DNA of 58,674 bases from Candidatus Gastranaerophilales bacterium (GCA_944325555.1 CALVAN010000013.1:1-58674); one strand, 5' to 3'; shown: positions 11,334-19,603, counted from the first letter of the stretch. Program-made: numbers and translations. Notes: generated by a model not told the origin, from the letters alone.

Positions 11334-11666
11334 AAATATAAAAAATACAGCAAGTATTATAAACAAAAAGCCGACTATATAGTTCCATTTAAGATTTTCT
11401 TTTAAATAAAAAACTGAAAAGAAACAAAAAACAACAAGGGTAATAACCTCTTGTATAGTTTTAAGGTGTGCGGCGTCATAATACTCATGCCCGATTCTGT
11501 TAGCAGGAACCTGAAAGCAGTATTCAAAAAACGCAATACCCCAGCTTATCAAAATAACCGCCCACAGCGCAGTATTTTTGTATTTTAAATGACCGTACCA
11601 TGCAAAGGTCATAAATACGTTCGAGATAGTTAATAAAATTATCGGTGCAAACTGTCTGATTATCAT
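11322..11666 (-). CDS. DUF486 (DMT-like) small membrane protein
   Basis: 114 residues with four hydrophobic helices. It matches the DUF486 family signature: NVFMTFAWYGHLK near the N-terminus, SWGIAFFEY in helix 2, VPANRIG in the loop, LKTIQEVITL and VFYLKE-x-LKWN in the second half. The family is distantly related to drug/metabolite transporters; no substrate is established. It is convergent with the CpxP/Spy-like gene and shares its terminator. It is divergent from the SIMPL gene at 11739, with 70 bases between starts. Confidence 0.85.
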   Translation of the reverse strand: MIIRQFAPIILLTISNVFMTFAWYGHLKYKNTALWAVILISWGIAFFEYCFQVPANRIGHEYYDAAHLKTIQEVITLVVFCFFSVFYLKENLKWNYIVGFLFIILAVFFIFKKW

Positions 11667-11675
11667 AAAATAATA

Positions 11676-11705
11676 CTAACAAAAAATTAAAAAATGTTTT
11701 ATAAT
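11676..11705 (+). promoter_or_regulatory. Putative promoter of the SIMPL gene
   Basis: A consensus TATAAT (11700-11705) is preceded after 18 bases by CTAACA, a weak -35. It lies 33 bases upstream of the ATG at 11739, which has an AAGGAG ribosome site. Confidence 0.45.
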
Positions 11706-11738
11706 TAAATTTGTCAAAATTTTTATTAAGGAGTTTTT

Positions 11739-12488
11739 ATGAAAGATATCAGAGGAGTCAAAGATTATCAGATTGTAGTATTAGGACTGTTGATTGCACT
11801 TGGCGCAATTATTTCCACATATATTCTGTCGAATGCGATTGTTTCTTATCAAAAAATGAATACACAAACCCTGACCGTTACGGGTTCAGCCAGTCAGGAG
11901 ATAAAATCAGACCTTGCCGTATGGAACTTAACCTACGAAGTAAGAAGCAAAGACTTAAAAGACGGCTACGCAAAGGTAAACGCCGACAAAAAGCAAATTA
12001 CGGACTTTCTTAACGCAAACGGCGTTGCTGCCGAAGCATACAAGTTTACACCGATTTCTTCTTATCCGGTTTACAAGAGAATGCCTAACGGCTATGATTC
12101 TAACGAAATTGACGGCTACAGACTATCACAAAATCTTGAAGTTACATTAAACGATGTGGATAAACTCACAAAACTCTCTGAAAACACATCACAGCTTGTT
12201 AACAAAAATATCGAAGTGTCTTCAAACAGGGTGGATTATTACGTATCGAACCTTGACGAACTCAAAATTAAAATGCTTGCTCAGGCAACCAAAGATGCAA
12301 AAGAAAGAGCTAAAAGCATGGTGGAAAGCACGGGCGGACACATCGGTATTATGAATGAAGCAAGAATGGGCGTATTCCAGATTGTTGCAAAAAATTCCAC
12401 TGACGTATCCGATTACGGAATTTACAACACAAGCGCCAAAGACAAAAAAATCAATGCGGTTGTAAATGCAACCTTTACAATAAAATAA
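11739..12488 (+). CDS. SIMPL-domain (DUF541) protein
   Basis: 249 residues. One N-terminal membrane anchor (about 12-33), then a SIMPL/DUF541 domain: TLTVTGSASQEIKSDLAVWNL opens the domain (trimmed here to its pattern TVTGSA-x3-KSDLAVW), IDGYRLSQNLEV is the second conserved block, and the sequence ends in NAVVNATFTIK. SIMPL proteins (for example E. coli YggE) are envelope proteins linked to oxidative or envelope stress; the biochemical activity is not settled. The ribosome site is AAGGAG, six to eight bases before the ATG. The stop codon is followed after four bases by an R1 repeat. Confidence 0.88.
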   Translation: MKDIRGVKDYQIVVLGLLIALGAIISTYILSNAIVSYQKMNTQTLTVTGSASQEIKSDLAVWNLTYEVRSKDLKDGYAKVNADKKQITDFLNANGVAAEAYKFTPISSYPVYKRMPNGYDSNEIDGYRLSQNLEVTLNDVDKLTKLSENTSQLVNKNIEVSSNRVDYYVSNLDELKIKMLAQATKDAKERAKSMVESTGGHIGIMNEARMGVFQIVAKNSTDVSDYGIYNTSAKDKKINAVVNATFTIK

Positions 12489-12492
12489 AGAA

Positions 12493-12672
12493 ATTTCATA
12501 TAGTCAACTGACCCCGACAACTTATTGAACGGGTACAATAAACAAGTACAATATTGGCTATACAACAAGGGTACCCGCAACAAGTGCATGGGGTCACTTC
12601 CGTAAGATGCTAGACTCGGCGCCACTCGCACTCCGTGTACCACTCCTACAAGCGAGGTCCCTCTCAGACAAA
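12493..12672 (+). repeat. R1 dispersed repeat, short form
   Basis: 180 bases. The left end is ATTTCATATAGTCAACTGAC and the right end GAGGTCCCTCTCAGACAAA. The left half forms nested inverted repeats: TGACCCC (12509-12515) with GGGGTCA (12590-12596), and CGGGTAC (12530-12536) with GTACCCG (12571-12577). It is nearly identical to the copies at 24530, 36846 and 38731. It fills the whole gap between two genes, four bases after one stop codon and three bases before the next start. Confidence 0.95.
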
Positions 12673-12675
12673 ATA

Positions 12676-13599
12676 ATGAAAACAATAAAAAATGTGCTTA
12701 TATGCGGGCTGGGAGCAATCGGCAGCATATATGCCGTAAAAATTTCCAAGAATAAAAACGCAAACTTAAGCGTGCTTGTTGATGAAGCACGCTTAAAACG
12801 TTACATACAAGAGCCTTTAATATTCAACAATAAAGAATACACCTTTAACTATATAACTCGTGAGCAAAACTTTATTGCCGATTTGATAATTATTGCCACA
12901 AAAAACAATGCTCTTGACTCGGTCTTAAAAGATATAAACAAATTTGTAGGTGAAAACACCATAATTCTTTCTTTGCTAAACGGTTTAAAGAGCGAAGATA
13001 TCATTGCAGATGTATTCGGAAAAGATAAAATTTTATACTCATATTACATCGGACACACAAGCACAAGAACAGGCAGAAAAATAATCCACGATGATATTTA
13101 TACCACTGTATTCGGCGCAAAAAGCAATGTGACTTATACTGAAAATGTACTTGCCGTTAAGAATTTTTTTGAAAAAACAAAAATAGAATATGATATTCCC
13201 GTTGATATGGAATATTCAAGGTGGTGGAAATTTCTTGTAAATGTGGGATACAATCAGGCCTCTGCTGTACTTGAGGCTCCTTATAAGGTATTTCAAAACT
13301 CGCAAAGAGCCAACGATATAGCTGTGCATCTTATGCAAGAAGCCGTTGAGGTTGCCAAAGCATCGGGAGTTAAAAATACGGAAAAACTTATACCGGAAGT
13401 ACTTGAATGCATAAAAACAATGCTTCCGGAAACAAGAACATCAATGCTGCAGGATATTGAAGCTCACAGAAAAACTGAAGTTGATATCTTTGCCGGATAT
13501 GTAAGCTCTCTCGGGAAAAAATACGGAATAAAAACTCCGTATAATGATATATTTTATGAAATTATAAAAGCAATTGAGGACAAAAATAGCAAAAAATAA
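12676..13599 (+). CDS. panE: 2-dehydropantoate 2-reductase
   Basis: 307 residues. NADPH-dependent reduction of ketopantoate to pantoate in pantothenate/CoA synthesis. The Rossmann motif GLGAIGS opens the protein, SLLNGL is the mid-domain NGL motif, and the C-terminal domain has YSRWWKFLVNVGYNQASA and a DIEAHRKTEVD segment that contains the family's usual acidic residue. The start was set at the ATG at 12676, because an in-frame upstream start would add 23 residues encoded wholly by the R1 repeat. As a result the repeat's right end supplies the immediate upstream sequence, and no normal ribosome site is visible; a GAGGT in the repeat is about 17 bases from the ATG, too far. Paralogous ApbA-type reductases of other specificity cannot be excluded. 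Confidence 0.85.
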   Translation: MKTIKNVLICGLGAIGSIYAVKISKNKNANLSVLVDEARLKRYIQEPLIFNNKEYTFNYITREQNFIADLIIIATKNNALDSVLKDINKFVGENTIILSLLNGLKSEDIIADVFGKDKILYSYYIGHTSTRTGRKIIHDDIYTTVFGAKSNVTYTENVLAVKNFFEKTKIEYDIPVDMEYSRWWKFLVNVGYNQASAVLEAPYKVFQNSQRANDIAVHLMQEAVEVAKASGVKNTEKLIPEVLECIKTMLPETRTSMLQDIEAHRKTEVDIFAGYVSSLGKKYGIKTPYNDIFYEIIKAIEDKNSKK

Positions 13600-13620
13600 T
13601 TTGTTCGCACTTAAATAAGT

Positions 13621-14370
13621 ATGAACATAAAAAATACACCGATATCTTTATATTCCCCAAATATCTCACGCACGTTAAGCGGACAAAATTTTACGCCTGC
13701 ATTTAAAAGGAACCTTAACAAAGATATCTTTGAAAAGACCTCTGACAATGTTTTGCAAACAAAATACGGCACCGTTCATTATCACAACGGCAAATTTGTT
13801 TATCTGGAATTTAACAAAGCAAAAAATCTGAAAGACGCACTAAAGGCGATTAAATACGTACAAAACAAATATGACCTGCTTTCCTACGGTATTTCAAGAT
13901 ACGAACACACCTACAAAGACTTTGAAAAAGCATTCGGTGATAAATTTAAGGATATGAGATTTGTTCGCTATTTAGGCGCAGGCAACAGCGCAATGGCTAT
14001 TGAAAATGAAGAGGGCAAGGTCTTAAAACTTTCATCTCTGAACCAATTTACACTTGACAGAAAGCCGGAAAAATTCGATGCACGTGTTTATGAAGCAGGG
14101 ACAACAGATTCCGGATATCACTATTATCTGCAGGAAAAATGCGACATAACAAAAATAAAAAAAGATGATATCGGTAAAATTTCAAAAATTATTGAAGCTG
14201 CCGGCTACACCCCCTTTGACATGTCAGAAGATCAAATAGGGCTAGCCAAAGACGGAAAAGTTTACCTCATTGACCCTGAATGCGCCAAGGATGATAAAGC
14301 ACTGGAAGAAATGCGTGACAGGTGTCTAAAATGGGCATTGGAACACGGTTTGGATTACGATTTTATTTAG
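13621..14370 (+). CDS. Kinase-like FKG-type protein
   Basis: 249 residues. The N-terminus resembles other FKG-type proteins here (MNIKNTPISLYSPN, then FTPAFKR at 24-30). The rest looks like a reduced protein-kinase-like fold. LGAGNSAMA (118-126) stands where the glycine loop should be, VLKLS places K136 as the ATP lysine, YLQEKCD (169-175) is hinge-like, D200 in PFDMSEDQIG could be a catalytic-loop Asp, and D218 in VYLIDPE could be the metal Asp. The loop asparagine is replaced by Q205 and there is no APE-type activation segment, so it may be a small-molecule or degenerate kinase. No signal peptide. It follows panE closely and is convergent with the YkgJ-type gene. The family call rests on motif order only. 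Confidence 0.55.
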   Translation: MNIKNTPISLYSPNISRTLSGQNFTPAFKRNLNKDIFEKTSDNVLQTKYGTVHYHNGKFVYLEFNKAKNLKDALKAIKYVQNKYDLLSYGISRYEHTYKDFEKAFGDKFKDMRFVRYLGAGNSAMAIENEEGKVLKLSSLNQFTLDRKPEKFDARVYEAGTTDSGYHYYLQEKCDITKIKKDDIGKISKIIEAAGYTPFDMSEDQIGLAKDGKVYLIDPECAKDDKALEEMRDRCLKWALEHGLDYDFI

Positions 14371-14431
14371 CCGCTACGTTTTGCGCCCTTACCTCCGATA
14401 TATGACGATTCCTTTGCACAGGAACCTCGTT

Positions 14432-15031
14432 TCAGTTCTCGCCGGTTTCAACAAACCAGTCAATAAGCGGTTTCTTTTCACCAAAAGCAAAGTTAAATTT
14501 TTGCTCAAAGTCAGAACTCGTCAAAAAGCTGTATCTGATATTAAAAGCAACGGGTTCTTCTTCAATACCCGAGGCCTTAAATTTTTCCGCAGAAATTGTA
14601 CTCTGGTCGTCGGCCAGCACGTTGGAATAATTCAGTCCCTGAAAACAGCAAAAAGGAACCTGTGTTCTGCCGTTGGAACCTATATACAAAAGCCCGAAGA
14701 TTCTGCAAATTATCCCCCTGTGCTCGTAAACAGAGCATTTGTCGTTTATTAAAAACGGACAATCATAAAGAAATGAGCCCTCACCTTTAAAATTTCTCTT
14801 TTCTTCCTTTATTCTCTTTACGTTATCCGCAATGATATTTTTGGTTTCCATATCCAGTTTGCTTATACCCATCATCAGATAAGAAACCTCAATTTGAGAA
14901 AACGGAAACTCTGCATTTTTGCAGCATTTTGCACAACCCTCTTTGCAGCGGATATAAGGTTTTTGTTTATGAAAAAATGTAGTCAGTTTGTCATTTAAAA
15001 AGTTTAAATATTTTATATAGTTTTCTAACAT
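14432..15031 (-). CDS. YkgJ-family cysteine-cluster protein
   Basis: 199 residues. The characteristic cluster is visible: C29-x3-C33-x2-C36-C37 near the N-terminus, then C91-x7-C99-SVYEHRG and C109-RIFG. These cysteines are thought to bind metal or an Fe-S cluster in the YkgJ/UPF0153 family, whose function is poorly defined. It has a cytoplasmic appearance with no signal peptide. It is convergent with the kinase-like gene, 61 bases apart. Confidence 0.85.
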   Translation of the reverse strand: MLENYIKYLNFLNDKLTTFFHKQKPYIRCKEGCAKCCKNAEFPFSQIEVSYLMMGISKLDMETKNIIADNVKRIKEEKRNFKGEGSFLYDCPFLINDKCSVYEHRGIICRIFGLLYIGSNGRTQVPFCCFQGLNYSNVLADDQSTISAEKFKASGIEEEPVAFNIRYSFLTSSDFEQKFNFAFGEKKPLIDWFVETGEN

Positions 15032-15065
15032 TCGTAAAATCCCTGTAAAATATGCTCACACAATA

Positions 15066-15088
15066 CACTCTGTGTTATACACAGAGTG
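15066..15088. other. Perfect inverted repeat
   Basis: A 10-bp stem CACTCTGTGT / ACACAGAGTG with a 3-base loop, 35 bases upstream of the YkgJ-type start. No T run follows on either strand, so an operator is more likely than a terminator. Confidence 0.4.
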
Positions 15089-15159
15089 CACACTAATAGT
15101 TCAGTCAATATATTTAGATAAATAAACTCATCTCAGCTCCGTTAACTATCACATCTAAA

Positions 15160-15201
15160 AAATAACCTCTGTTGTTTTCCCTGTTTTAACAGAGGTTATT
15201 T
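15160..15201 (-). terminator. Terminator of the aldo/keto reductase gene
   Basis: A 14-bp perfect stem AAATAACCTCTGTT / AACAGAGGTTATTT with a 14-base loop. On the minus strand it is followed by TTTTTTAG, about 60 bases after the stop codon at 15264. Confidence 0.8.
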
Positions 15202-15263
15202 ATATATTAATTCAAATACAATTTAAAATAAGAATCAAGTTTTTCAAGCGCCTGTACCCTAAA

Positions 15264-16109
15264 CTATCTCACAAGATTAATTATCATCTCGACCGTTTCG
15301 GGATCATAATGAGAAAAGAACAAGCTTTTGCCGGTATCAAGAAGTCTGATTTTATCCATTTCTTCAGGTGTCAGTTCAAAATCGAATATATTAAAGTTCT
15401 GTTCCATTCGTTCTTTTTTAACAGATTTCGGAATTACAATTACGTCCTCTTGAGTAAGAAATCTCAAAGCTACCTGAGCAGAGGATTTGTTGTATTTTTC
15501 ACCTATCGAAACAAGGGTTTCGTTTTTAAACATGTTGTTTCTACCCTCAGCAAACGGGCCCCACGCCATAATACGTGTATTGTATTTTTTCATTATTTCT
15601 CTTGCAGTTTTTTGCTGTTGAAAAACGTGAGTTTCCACCTGATTGATTGCCGGAGGTATTTCACAAAAGTGAGCAAGGTCAATAAATCGGTCAGGATAAA
15701 AATTACTTACACCTATTGCTCTTGCTCTATAATCCTTATTTGCACGCTCCATTGCTCTGTATGTGCCGTAATAATCTCCGAACGGCTGGTGAATTAAAAG
15801 CAGGTCAATATATTCAGTCTGCAATTTTTTCAATGATTCTTTGATTGAAGCAGCAGCTTTTTCTTCGCCCGCATTGGATATCCATATTTTTGTCACAAGG
15901 AAGAACTCATCTCTAGGAATTCCTGAATTTTTAATGGCATTGCCGACAGCCTCTTCATTTCCGTAAGACTGTGCTGTATCGAACATACGATATCCGACTT
16001 CGATAGCTTCGCTGACTGCTTTTTCACATTCAGCTCCGTTAGCCACCTGATAAACCCCAAAACCTAACACAGGCATTTCAACACCGTTGTTTAATTTTAC
16101 TGTTTGCAT
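15264..16109 (-). CDS. Aldo/keto reductase
   Basis: 281 residues, the usual length for the AKR family. NADPH-dependent reduction of aldehydes or ketones. The catalytic tetrad is complete: D44 (MFDTAQ), Y49 (QSYGNE), K74 (VTKIW), H107 (LLIHQPF). The substrate-binding barrel continues with AIGVSNFYPDRF and PPAINQVETHVFQQQ, and the cofactor end has VIVIPKSVKKERMEQNF. It is most like the 2,5-diketo-gluconate reductase (DkgA) group. It lies with an Fe-S flavoprotein gene and a divergent AraC-type regulator; in E. coli the AraC-type YqhC controls dkgA, so the arrangement suggests an aldehyde-response unit. That parallel is inference. Confidence 0.92.
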   Translation of the reverse strand: MQTVKLNNGVEMPVLGFGVYQVANGAECEKAVSEAIEVGYRMFDTAQSYGNEEAVGNAIKNSGIPRDEFFLVTKIWISNAGEEKAAASIKESLKKLQTEYIDLLLIHQPFGDYYGTYRAMERANKDYRARAIGVSNFYPDRFIDLAHFCEIPPAINQVETHVFQQQKTAREIMKKYNTRIMAWGPFAEGRNNMFKNETLVSIGEKYNKSSAQVALRFLTQEDVIVIPKSVKKERMEQNFNIFDFELTPEEMDKIRLLDTGKSLFFSHYDPETVEMIINLVR

Positions 16110-16214
16110 TTTTATTCTCCTTTATTCGTTATTAGCTGCAAAATTGTACAACAACTACGCCGCTGCAATTGTTCTCATCGACGGCCTATATGTTGATGTA
16201 GTATTATTAATTTT

Positions 16215-16847
16215 TTAGTGAATAAAATTTGTATATTCTACTTCTTCGCTTTCGGGCGGATTTATCCCTGCTTTTTGTGCTGCTTCCTTACATTTAAGGT
16301 GATAGGCAAAATTTTTAGCAAGTATGCGCATATTCTGTATACCCTCTTTGTCTTCTTTTACTTCAAAAGGGCTCTGTCCGTGCACCATGTTCCAGTATCT
16401 GCCGGAGATTACCGGCATCTGATTAATCTGAAAATACTTGTTAAGCTGGTCTAATGTTGCAGTTGTGCCAGCGCGTCTGGCAGAAACAATTGCGCAGCCA
16501 GGTTTGTGCTTAAACGAGTCGTGTCCGGACATATAATCAACAAAAAATGCTCTGTCCAAAAACGGAACAAGCACACCTGACGCAGAGCCATAATGAACGG
16601 GTGAGCCTATTATGTAACCGTCAAATTTTCTTGCATATTCCACAAAATCATTAACTTTGTCGTTGATTACGCAGCGGCCTATTTTTCCGCAGGCACGACA
16701 TGCACGGCAGGGAGCAACCGGTTCTTTGCCTATATAATAAATTTCGGTTTCTATACCTTCTTTATTAAGGGTAAGGGCTACCTCACTCAATGCAGTGTAA
16801 GTACAGCCCTTTTCGTTTGGAGAACCATTTATTAACAATACCTTCAT
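16215..16847 (-). CDS. Flavodoxin-family NAD(P)H oxidoreductase with iron-sulfur motif
   Basis: 210 residues from the ATG at 16847. This start was chosen over one 11 codons upstream because AAAGGA lies at the right distance and the protein then begins directly with the flavodoxin strand MKVLLINGSP. The FMN phosphate loop is NGSPNEKGCTYTAL. C47, C50, C53 and C59 form the compact C-x2-C-x2-C-x5-C motif seen in iron-sulfur flavoproteins (Isf family). IIGSPVHYGSASG is the second FMN-binding loop. Likely a soluble electron-transfer or reductase protein. It precedes the aldo/keto reductase on the same strand. Confidence 0.88.
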   Translation of the reverse strand: MKVLLINGSPNEKGCTYTALSEVALTLNKEGIETEIYYIGKEPVAPCRACRACGKIGRCVINDKVNDFVEYARKFDGYIIGSPVHYGSASGVLVPFLDRAFFVDYMSGHDSFKHKPGCAIVSARRAGTTATLDQLNKYFQINQMPVISGRYWNMVHGQSPFEVKEDKEGIQNMRILAKNFAYHLKCKEAAQKAGINPPESEEVEYTNFIH

Positions 16848-16909
16848 TTTTGTGTCCTTTGCTAATGTGTCTAATTCCATTATTAAAAATTTTATGAAAA
16901 TTAAAAGAC

Positions 16910-16941
16910 CTGATTCTCCCTAATTCTTATCTGATTCTCTC
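16910..16941. promoter_or_regulatory. Candidate AraC-type operator (21-base direct repeat)
   Basis: CTGATTCTCCC (16910-16920) and CTGATTCTCTC (16931-16941) are direct repeats exactly 21 bases apart, two helical turns, the spacing typical of AraC-family half-sites. They lie in the gap between the flavoprotein gene and the divergent regulator gene. Confidence 0.5.
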
Positions 16942-16997
16942 ATTTTTATCTTGTAAGAATTTATACAGTGAGGTATTATATAAACAGGAGATTTAGT

Positions 16998-17882
16998 GTG
17001 AAATCAAAGTACGACGAGATTAGAGATATAATATTAAGAATTATACCGGATGTTGGAAATTATCCTACATCAATAAATGGTGTCAGAATTGTAAGAAGAA
17101 ACAACCCGACAGAATTTTTAAGATGTTTTTATAACCCCAGCTGTATACTTGTTTTACAGGGGTTAAAGCATATGCTTTACGGAAACGAAAATATTATATA
17201 CGGCAAAGGCCAGTATGTGGTTTCATGTACAGATATACCTGTTTCCAGCAGAGTTGCACAGGCAACAGAAGAAGCCCCCTTTGTTGTTTTAATTCTTGAA
17301 TTTGATTCAAACCTAATTTCTAATCTGCTATTAGAAACCAAAATTAAAAATACAGTGGATTATGATGCAAAATGCCTTGCAATTTCCGATACAGAAGAGG
17401 AACTTCTTGACGCATTTTTCAGGCTGGCGCAGCTGCTCGAAAAATCAGAATCAGAGCAAAGTCTTATGGCGCCTATGATAATAAAGGAAATTTATTTCAG
17501 GCTTTTAACAGGTCCTCTGGGGAATCAGCTGCGATTAATCAACACAAAAGGTACACGCTCAAACCAGATTGCGCGGGCAATTTCTCTTATAAAGGACAAA
17601 TACAGCGAAAAGCTGAACATGGACGATATTGCACAATGTGTTAATATGGCCCCGTCCTCTTTCTATCGAAATTTTAAAAAGATAACAAGAGTTAGCCCAC
17701 TGCAGTATCAAAAGCAATTAAGGCTTTATGAAGCACAAAGACTAATGCTTTCCGGCAATTACGATGCTGCAAGCGCCTGTTATGAAGTAGGATACGAGAG
17801 TCCTACCCAATTCAGCAGAGAATATAAAAAGCTGTTCGGCAATCCGCCGGCTAAAGATATAAAAAGCCTTGCGGCTGTTTAA
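16998..17882 (+). CDS. AraC-family transcriptional regulator
   Basis: 294 residues from the GTG at 16998, chosen because AGGAG sits seven bases upstream; an ATG ten codons earlier has no ribosome site. The N-terminal AraC_N (DUF4066-like cupin) domain runs to about 150: NPSCILVLQGLKHMLYG and the following PVSSRVAQAT are typical. The C-terminal double helix-turn-helix (about 185-285) has KLNMDDIAQCVNMAPSSFYR and VGYESPTQFSREYKKLFG. It resembles YqhC-type regulators of aldehyde reductases. Divergent from the Fe-S flavoprotein and aldo/keto reductase genes, which it probably controls through the 21-base direct repeats between them. Confidence 0.9.
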   Translation: MKSKYDEIRDIILRIIPDVGNYPTSINGVRIVRRNNPTEFLRCFYNPSCILVLQGLKHMLYGNENIIYGKGQYVVSCTDIPVSSRVAQATEEAPFVVLILEFDSNLISNLLLETKIKNTVDYDAKCLAISDTEEELLDAFFRLAQLLEKSESEQSLMAPMIIKEIYFRLLTGPLGNQLRLINTKGTRSNQIARAISLIKDKYSEKLNMDDIAQCVNMAPSSFYRNFKKITRVSPLQYQKQLRLYEAQRLMLSGNYDAASACYEVGYESPTQFSREYKKLFGNPPAKDIKSLAAV

Positions 17883-17884
17883 AA

Positions 17885-17907
17885 ATTTCATATAATCAAC
17901 TGCCCCC
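17885..17907 (+). repeat. Left-end remnant of R1
   Basis: The sequence ATTTCATATAATCAACTGCC matches the first 20 bases of R1 with two differences and then diverges. It starts two bases after the stop codon of the AraC-type gene, the same placement as intact copies. Confidence 0.6.
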
Positions 17908-17930
17908 CAAAAAAAATAAACAAAATCGTA

Positions 17931-18229
17931 ATTCTGAGGCTTTAGCCGAAGAATCTGTTGCGAATTTAAACACAGATTCTTCGGTCACTATGTTTCCTCA
18001 GAATGACGATATGCCTTATGTCCTTCGGGGGAAAGTTGAAAAAGATGTCATCCTGAGGAGCGAAGCGAGCTCAGGATCTTACTAATAGTGAAAGAAAACA
18101 AAGAACATTGGTCAGATTCTGAACACAAACGATTAATGAAGGCTTCAAAAGCCTAGCGCTTCAGAATGACTATATGTTTTTTGCTTGCTGGCGGGGATTG
18201 TTGCCGGCAGACTAAAGTCTGCCGGCAAC
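17931..18229. repeat. Cluster of REP-like palindromes
   Basis: Four hairpins lie side by side in this 350-base gene-free gap. (1) ATTCTGAGG (17931) with CCTCAGAAT (17996), enclosing CCGAAGAATCTGT / ACAGATTCTTCGG. (2) ATCCTGAG (18050) with CTCAGGAT (18070). (3) ATTCTGAA (18116) with TTCAGAAT (18160), enclosing AGGCTT / AAGCCT. (4) GTTGCCGGCAGACT (18200) with AGTCTGCCGGCAAC (18216), a 14-bp perfect stem. Part of unit 3 recurs in reverse at about 54005-54090. The last may also help terminate the hydrolase gene at 18233, although no T run follows. No gene is visible here. Confidence 0.7.
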
Positions 18230-18232
18230 ATA

Positions 18233-19528
18233 TTAATACACCCATTCTTTATGGCTTGAAAGATATTTTGAATAGAATTCTGCAAGTTTTTCAACCGCTG
18301 GTGCAACATATTCTGTTTGGTCATAAAGAGCAACGTGAGAAGCATTCGGAATAACAAAGTATTCTTTAGGGTCTTTTGCTTTGTCATAAGCTTCTTTACT
18401 AAAATATGCGGTTTCTGCATTACCGCCTACTATAAACAACACTGCACGCGGAGAAATACTTTCCGGTCTGTCAAAAGCAGTAAAAGCCATCTGTTTATCA
18501 AGGCTGCTGAAAAGATATCTGTTTACGGCTCTCGGATGAGCACCGCGGGAAGTCTTGTAGTATTCATATCCCTCTTTATACATAGCAGAAGCATTAGCGG
18601 GAATATCACGTTTGGAATCCGGTACATACTCAACATATTTGTAATCTTTACCGTTTATTTCTCTTGTTCTTTGTTCCGCAACGTTTTTGAGTTTTTGTTT
18701 TTGCTGTTCTTCGGATATGGAATCACCCAGCCCCTGACGTCTTGCCCTGCCGAGGTCAAAAGCTGAAACCGTAGCAACGGCTTTTATTCTCATTTCCGTT
18801 TCGGCAGCGTTAAAGGCATATCCGCCGCCTGCGCAAATACCCAGCACGCCTATGTTATCCTTGTCAACAAAAGGCAGTGTCGTCAGGTAATCAACCGCAG
18901 AACGAACATCTTCAACCCTTGAGGCAGGGTCTTCCACATATCTTGGTTCACCGCCGCTTTCTCCCTGATAAGCAGCATCATAAGCGAGCGTTACAAAACC
19001 TTTTTCCGCAAGTTTTTGTGCGTATAACCCTGCGGTTTGTTCTTTAACTCCGCCTGCGGGATGAACAACTATAACGGCAGGATATTCTTTTGTTTTGTCA
19101 AAATCTTTCGGCACATAGATTTCTGCGGCTATTTTAATGTTGTCGCACTGTTTTGTATAAAAAACTTTTTCCTTCATAAATTCGGGTTCTGTATTTATAG
19201 AAACTTTTTCGGATTTTTTGATTTCTTTATTCTTTTTATTATCTTTTTTGTCCTTTTTGACGTTTTTATCTTTTGCAGCCTGAACATTTTTTTGCGCCTG
19301 CTGTTGTTCAAGCTGAGCCTGTTGTTTTTCTTCAATTAGTTCTTTAGGCTCTGCTTGAGTTGTTTTTTCAAGATCCTTTATATTCTGCGGTTTTTCCACT
19401 TTTAATTCTATTTGCTGCTGTTGTTTTGTTTTCTGTGTTGTTTTTGCCTTTTGTTTTGCATCAGCACCGAACTGTACCAAAGATACAAACAAACAAGCTG
19501 TCAGCAGTGCCGTTAACGTTTTTTTCAT
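18233..19528 (-). CDS. Exported alpha/beta hydrolase (dienelactone-hydrolase-like)
   Basis: 431 residues from the ATG at 19528, which gives a Sec signal peptide ending near GADA and has AAAGG upstream. Residues 25-110 are a low-complexity Lys/Gln/Glu linker. The hydrolase domain starts near 128 (IKIAAEIYVPKDF), with an oxyanion region VVHPAGG. The nucleophile elbow reads G-I-C-A-G-G, making Cys232 the nucleophile, as in dienelactone hydrolases, rather than Ser. H398 (NASHVALYD) is the likely catalytic His; the acid may be near VGGNAETAYF. Substrate unknown; the linker suggests it works in the periplasm tethered to, or spanning, the wall. The same-strand DUF362 gene lies upstream, 75 bases away. 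Confidence 0.82.
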   Translation of the reverse strand: MKKTLTALLTACLFVSLVQFGADAKQKAKTTQKTKQQQQIELKVEKPQNIKDLEKTTQAEPKELIEEKQQAQLEQQQAQKNVQAAKDKNVKKDKKDNKKNKEIKKSEKVSINTEPEFMKEKVFYTKQCDNIKIAAEIYVPKDFDKTKEYPAVIVVHPAGGVKEQTAGLYAQKLAEKGFVTLAYDAAYQGESGGEPRYVEDPASRVEDVRSAVDYLTTLPFVDKDNIGVLGICAGGGYAFNAAETEMRIKAVATVSAFDLGRARRQGLGDSISEEQQKQKLKNVAEQRTREINGKDYKYVEYVPDSKRDIPANASAMYKEGYEYYKTSRGAHPRAVNRYLFSSLDKQMAFTAFDRPESISPRAVLFIVGGNAETAYFSKEAYDKAKDPKEYFVIPNASHVALYDQTEYVAPAVEKLAEFYSKYLSSHKEWVY

Positions 19529-19603
19529 CAAATAAACCTTTCTGCATACTTTCCTATAAACAAACGGGTACAAGGTTTACACACCCTGCACCCGCAGTAA
19601 TAC

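Noticed and set aside
12422-12685. A minus-strand open frame of about 60 codons runs through every short R1 copy (containing VVHGVRVAPSLASYGSDPMH)
   Set aside because: It has no ribosome site, its start and end differ from copy to copy, it is broken in long forms, and the DNA conservation follows the hairpins rather than codon positions.
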